DNA from: Brooklawnia sp963780175
Lineage (GTDB): Bacteria; Actinomycetota; Actinomycetes; Propionibacteriales; Propionibacteriaceae
Length of the DNA: 64,000 nucleotides
Assembly (NCBI GenBank): GCA_963780175.1
Contig: CAWAAT010000003.1
Location: 346,592-410,591, forward strand
Direction: 5' to 3'
In this document: positions 60,836 through 64,000 of the stretch, in pieces
Layout of the letters: each line of letters starts with the position of its first letter
How positions within the stretch are numbered: position 1 is the stretch's first letter
Program-made: the position numbers and the translations under genes
Notes under the pieces: model-generated
Databases searched by the model: none
Seen by the model: the letters and a program-made list of their open reading frames with translations, nothing else
What the model was told of the DNA's origin: nothing

Positions 60836-61627
60836 ATGGCTGTGATCGTGTTGGCGTCCGCTTCGGGGGCGCCCGGGGTCACCACGACCGCCCTGGGGTT
60901 GGCCATGATGTGGAGCCGTCCGGTGGTGTTGGTGGACGCAGACCCAGTGGGTGGTTCGGCGATTCTGGCCGGCTACTGCCGGGGGGGCCTGTCTCACAAT
61001 GATGCGACGGTGAATCTGGTGTTGGCGCACCGGGACGGCCGGTTGTCTGCCGCCCTTCCGGGCATGTTGATGACGATTCCGGGTACCCAGGTGTCGTTGT
61101 TGCCGGGTGCCCGGTCGCATGGGCAGGCCGCCGGCTTGTCGGATGTGTGGGGTGCGTTGGCGTCGGAGTTGCGTGCCTTGGAGGGCACCGGTCAGGACGT
61201 CATCGTCGATGCCGGCCGGTTGGGGATGATGCACTCTGCGGCCCCGTTGATCGCGGCGGCGGATCTGGGGTTGCTGGTGGTGGGCAGCGACCTTCCGTCG
61301 CTGGCGGCTGCCCGCCAGTGGGCGCAGGCGTGGTCGGCGGGCGTCGTGGACGGCAGCGGGCCGTCGGCCGTGTCGTGTCTGGTGGTCGGTGAGGGACGGC
61401 CCTATTCCGGCCGTGATGTGGGGCGGACGCTGCACCTGCCTGTTCTGGAGTCGGTCGCGTGGGATCCGGAGACGGCGGCCGTGTTCAGTGCCGGCGCCCC
61501 TGCGGGACGCAGACTGGCGTCCAGCCGGTTGTCGCGGAGCTTGACCACGCTCGCCTCAGCCATCGATCACAGGATCGCGGAGTCCCGTCAGGAGACGGGT
61601 GTTCGGCAGGAAGTGGGGGCACGATGA
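60836..61627 (+). CDS. MinD/ParA-like (CpaE-like) protein lacking Walker lysines
   Basis: A 263-residue protein with a MinD/ParA fold: the phosphate loop position reads SASGAPGVTTTALGLAM, strand two VVLVDADPVGGS and VIVDAGRLGMMHSA. The two lysines of the deviant Walker A are replaced (Ser and Thr), so ATP binding or hydrolysis may be lost. Its place just before the CpaF-type gene matches CpaE/TadZ localisation factors. Overlaps the next start by ATGA. Confidence 0.8.
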   Translation: MAVIVLASASGAPGVTTTALGLAMMWSRPVVLVDADPVGGSAILAGYCRGGLSHNDATVNLVLAHRDGRLSAALPGMLMTIPGTQVSLLPGARSHGQAAGLSDVWGALASELRALEGTGQDVIVDAGRLGMMHSAAPLIAAADLGLLVVGSDLPSLAAARQWAQAWSAGVVDGSGPSAVSCLVVGEGRPYSGRDVGRTLHLPVLESVAWDPETAAVFSAGAPAGRRLASSRLSRSLTTLASAIDHRIAESRQETGVRQEVGAR

Positions 61628-63207
61628 ACGACCAGTCGTGGCAGATGTCGGTGAGTGTCGTGGACCCGACGAGTTTGCCGCTGTTCACCCAACTTGCCCA
61701 GCCGCGGCCGGGGCGGGTGCGCTCGACGTTCTCGCTAGCTGGGGCAACGCCCCAGCCCTCCCCGGTGATCACGGCCCCCGTGACTCAGCCAATTCCTGGT
61801 GTTCGGCCGGGTCCTGTGGTTGGGGCGGTTGGCGGGTCGGCTTCTGAGCCGGTGCCGGTGACGTGGCGTCAGGGGATGGATTGGTCGTTGGTGGCTGCGT
61901 TGCGGTCGGCGGCGTCTGAACGGTTGATGACGGCGCTGGAGGCCTCTGGTTCGTTCGAGCGTGATGAGCAGCACGCGTTGGGGCGCAGGATCATCGCCGA
62001 GTTGTTGGAGGACGAGGTCAGCGATAATGCCCGTTCGGGGCGGGGTGCGTTCGATCGTCAGTATCAGGGGCGGTTGGCGCAGGCGGTGTTCGATGCGTTG
62101 TTCCGGTTGGGCCGGCTGCAGCCTTTGGTGGATGACCCGATGGTGGAGAACATCACGATCCTGGGTTGTGACGAGGTGTGGCTGGAGTACGCGGACGGCC
62201 GGAAGGAGCCTGGCCCGGCGGTGGCGGACTCCGATCAGGAGTTGATCGATTTCCTGGTGTTCCTGGCTTCCCGGTCGGAGGTGAACGCCCGCCAGTTCAG
62301 TGAGGCGAATCCTCGGCTGCATATGCGGCTGGATGGGGGTGCCCGGTTGGCGGCGACGGCGTGGGTGACTCCGCGTCCGTCGGTGGTGGTGCGGCGTCAC
62401 CGCTTGCGGGAGGCGACTCTGCAGGATCTGGTGGCGAAGGGCTCGTTGAGTGAGGTGGCCGCCAGTTTCCTGGCGGCCGCGGTGCGGGCCCGCAGGTCGA
62501 TCGTGGTGGCTGGGCCGCAGGGTGCGGGCAAGACCACCATGGTGCGCGCGTTGTGTGCGGAGATCCCGGCGGAGGAGACCATCGGAACGTTCGAGACCGA
62601 GTACGAACTGCACCTGCACGAGATGAAGGACCGGCATCCGATCGTCCATGCCTGGGAGGCCCGTCCGGGTGGGGAGATGCAGCCCAACGGTCGGCGGGCC
62701 GGCGAGTTCACCCTGGACGACGCCTTGTACGACTCGTACCGGTTCACCCTGTCCCGCCAGATCGTGGGTGAGGTTCGCGGTTCCGAGGTGATGGCGATGA
62801 TCGAGGCGATGCAGTCCGGAACCGGATCGTTGTCGACGACTCACGCGGAGTCCGCCGAACGGGCGGTGAGCAAGCTGGTCACCTGCGCGATGAAGGCCGG
62901 TGCTCATGTCACCGAGCCGTACGCGGTGCGGGCGATCTCGGAGTCCCTGAACATCGTGGTGCACGTCGACTCACGCGTCGAATCGCGCGCTGGTGGCTCG
63001 GTGAAACGGCGCTGGACCTCACAGATCGTCATCCTGGGGCCCGGAGAGAAGGAGAAGGGCTACTCACTCACGACTGTCTTCGCGTGCCCACGCGGCAGCA
63101 CCTCGATCCAGGCGGTGTCCGGCATGCCGGAGGACTACCGCGACCTCGAGGCGTACGGTTTCGACCTTGCCGGCTACCTGGCCCAGAGCCAGAGGGCAGT
63201 CTTGTGA
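61624..63207 (+). CDS. CpaF/TadA-type secretion ATPase of the element
   Basis: A 527-residue AAA-like secretion ATPase, longer than the backbone TadA because of a Pro-rich N-terminal segment of about 100 residues. Walker A is AGPQGAGKTTMVRAL, the acidic region ETEYELHL, Walker B RQIVGEVRGSEVMAMIEAM and the His box TGSLSTTHAES. It is a different subfamily from the backbone copy at 39102, which is closer to canonical TadA. Overlaps its neighbours on both sides by 4 bases. Confidence 0.9.
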   Translation: MNDQSWQMSVSVVDPTSLPLFTQLAQPRPGRVRSTFSLAGATPQPSPVITAPVTQPIPGVRPGPVVGAVGGSASEPVPVTWRQGMDWSLVAALRSAASERLMTALEASGSFERDEQHALGRRIIAELLEDEVSDNARSGRGAFDRQYQGRLAQAVFDALFRLGRLQPLVDDPMVENITILGCDEVWLEYADGRKEPGPAVADSDQELIDFLVFLASRSEVNARQFSEANPRLHMRLDGGARLAATAWVTPRPSVVVRRHRLREATLQDLVAKGSLSEVAASFLAAAVRARRSIVVAGPQGAGKTTMVRALCAEIPAEETIGTFETEYELHLHEMKDRHPIVHAWEARPGGEMQPNGRRAGEFTLDDALYDSYRFTLSRQIVGEVRGSEVMAMIEAMQSGTGSLSTTHAESAERAVSKLVTCAMKAGAHVTEPYAVRAISESLNIVVHVDSRVESRAGGSVKRRWTSQIVILGPGEKEKGYSLTTVFACPRGSTSIQAVSGMPEDYRDLEAYGFDLAGYLAQSQRAVL

Positions 63208-64000
63208 GCCCGCTCATCCCTGCCCTGGGTGGCGCACTGATCGTGGCAGGTGTGCTGGGGATCATCGCCGGCCTGCAACCTCGCCCCCAGAAGCCTGCCG
63301 CACCGCGGCGGGTACGGGTGTCCTCCCTTCGGCTATCGCGCCGTTCCCAGGGGCTGCTGGTGGCGGGACTGCTGGTCGGGGTGCTGGTGGCGGTGACCAG
63401 TGGCTGGTTGCTGGGGGTCGTCGTCGTCCCGCTGGCCGCGGTCGGGTTGCCGGCGCTGCTGTCGTCCTCGGGTGAGGACGCGAAGATCGCCCAATTGGAA
63501 GCGATGGAGGAGTGGATCCGGGGCCTGGCCGGCGTCCTGACCTCAGGGGTCGGGCTGGAGCAGGCCCTCATCGCCACGTTGAGGTCTGCACCGGAGCCGA
63601 TCAAACCTGAGGTGAACCGGTTGGCGTCGAGGCTTCGGGCACGCTGGTCGACCGAGACCGCGTTGCGTGCGTTCGCTGACGATCTGGACGACCCGACGGG
63701 AGACCTGATCGCCGCGAACCTGATCCTGGGGGCCCGCGACGCGGACCCGGTCTGGCCACGGTGCTGGACGCGCTGGCCGAGTCGGTCGCCTCCGACGTCC
63801 GGTCCCGCCGGCAGGTCGAGGCCGACCGCGCCAAACCGCGGACGACCGCTCGCTGGGTGACGATCATCACCGTCGCCGTGCTCGGGCTGCTCGCGTTCAC
63901 CGGCAGCTACGTCGACCCCTACAAGACCCCGATGGGCCAACTGATCCTCGCAGTGCTTCTGGGCGCCTACGTGGGCGTCCTGATATGGATGCGCGCCATG
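63204..64000 (+). pseudogene. TadB-like type II secretion F protein, frameshifted and cut by the window end
   Basis: GTG 63204 overlaps the ATPase stop. Two N-terminal helices (LIPALGGALIVAGVLGIIAG; LLVAGLLVGVLVAVTSGWLLG) precede an F-domain (EEWIRGLAGVLTSGVGLEQALI). The frame shifts at about 63741-63755: the original frame ends at 63860 in a basic tail, while another frame carries ATVLDALAESVASDVRSRRQ and WVTIITVAVLGLLAFTGSYV as expected for the family. One missing G in the CCCGG run near 63746-63750 would restore it. The gene continues past 64000. Confidence 0.8.

Larger units (their letters stand above)
57121..64000. mobile_element. left part of an integrative element in tRNA-Thr, carrying a Tad-like gene set
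   Basis: The element begins directly after the 3' end of tRNA-Thr with a tyrosine integrase transcribed towards the tRNA. It then holds a lipoprotein, an exported PKD-like protein, SAF, ATPase-like, CpaF-like and TadB-like genes on the plus strand. The right end, the duplicated tRNA 3' fragment and any replication or transfer genes lie outside the window. The border is inferred from the tRNA-integrase arrangement. Confidence 0.62.

Overview
The window is high-GC DNA with WhiB-type regulation, GTG starts, an actinobacterial tad cluster and an ssd-like gene. This points to an actinomycete (Actinomycetota), possibly Propionibacteriaceae; the family-level guess is weak. From memory, the backbone gene order (metallophosphoesterase, ponA, whiB, DUF4177, RidA, nth, NUDIX, ssd/tad cluster, DEAH helicase, topA, holB) follows Mycobacterium tuberculosis roughly from Rv3683 down to Rv3644c.

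Layout. 0-10.3 kb: DUF4272 protein, RarD-like exporter, a DsbA/CcdA thiol-redox pair, PadR regulator, ABC1 kinase-like protein, tRNA-Pro(CGG), metallophosphoesterase, bifunctional penicillin-binding protein and a WhiB protein. 10.5-28.9 kb: an ethanolamine-utilisation bacterial microcompartment (BMC) locus, eutH-eutN-eutA-eutB-eutC-eutL-eutE-eutM-eutQ-eutT-eutJ-BMC-T-(97-aa EutQ-N-like protein)-pta-adh-eutA2-eutB2-eutC2. 28.9-31.6 kb: tocopherol-cyclase-like protein, aldo/keto reductase and esterase. 31.6-38 kb: housekeeping genes. 38-43 kb: backbone Tad secretion/pilus cluster. 43-57 kb: helicase, methyltransferase, topA, a CYTH-like protein, tmk, holB, DoxX protein, ricT and an exported hydrolase. 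57.0 kb to the end: tRNA-Thr(CGT) followed at once by a tyrosine integrase and then a second Tad-like ATPase/membrane gene set. I read this as the left end of an integrative element that continues past the window.

How the genes work together. EutH imports ethanolamine. EutBC (AdoCbl supplied by EutT, reactivated by EutA) makes acetaldehyde and ammonia inside a shell of EutN, EutL, EutM and a divergent BMC-T. EutE makes acetyl-CoA, Pta makes acetyl-phosphate, and a zinc alcohol dehydrogenase recycles NADH to ethanol.

Most notable observations: (1) a complete second EutABC set whose large subunit has Ala at position 362, where E. coli EutB and EutB1 of this locus have the amino-group ligand Asp362, suggesting a different substrate; (2) one shared putative encapsulation motif at the N-termini of both EutC proteins and the C-terminus of EutE; (3) a shell hexamer gene with two good translation starts, giving a long form with a 94-residue charged tail; (4) a 21-position intercistronic RNA stem just after that shell gene; (5) a stand-alone protein made of the EutQ/EutT N-terminal motif; (6) a Tad-like machine carried by a tRNA-integrated element.

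Three genes carry single-base frameshifts. They could be sequencing errors or real decay.
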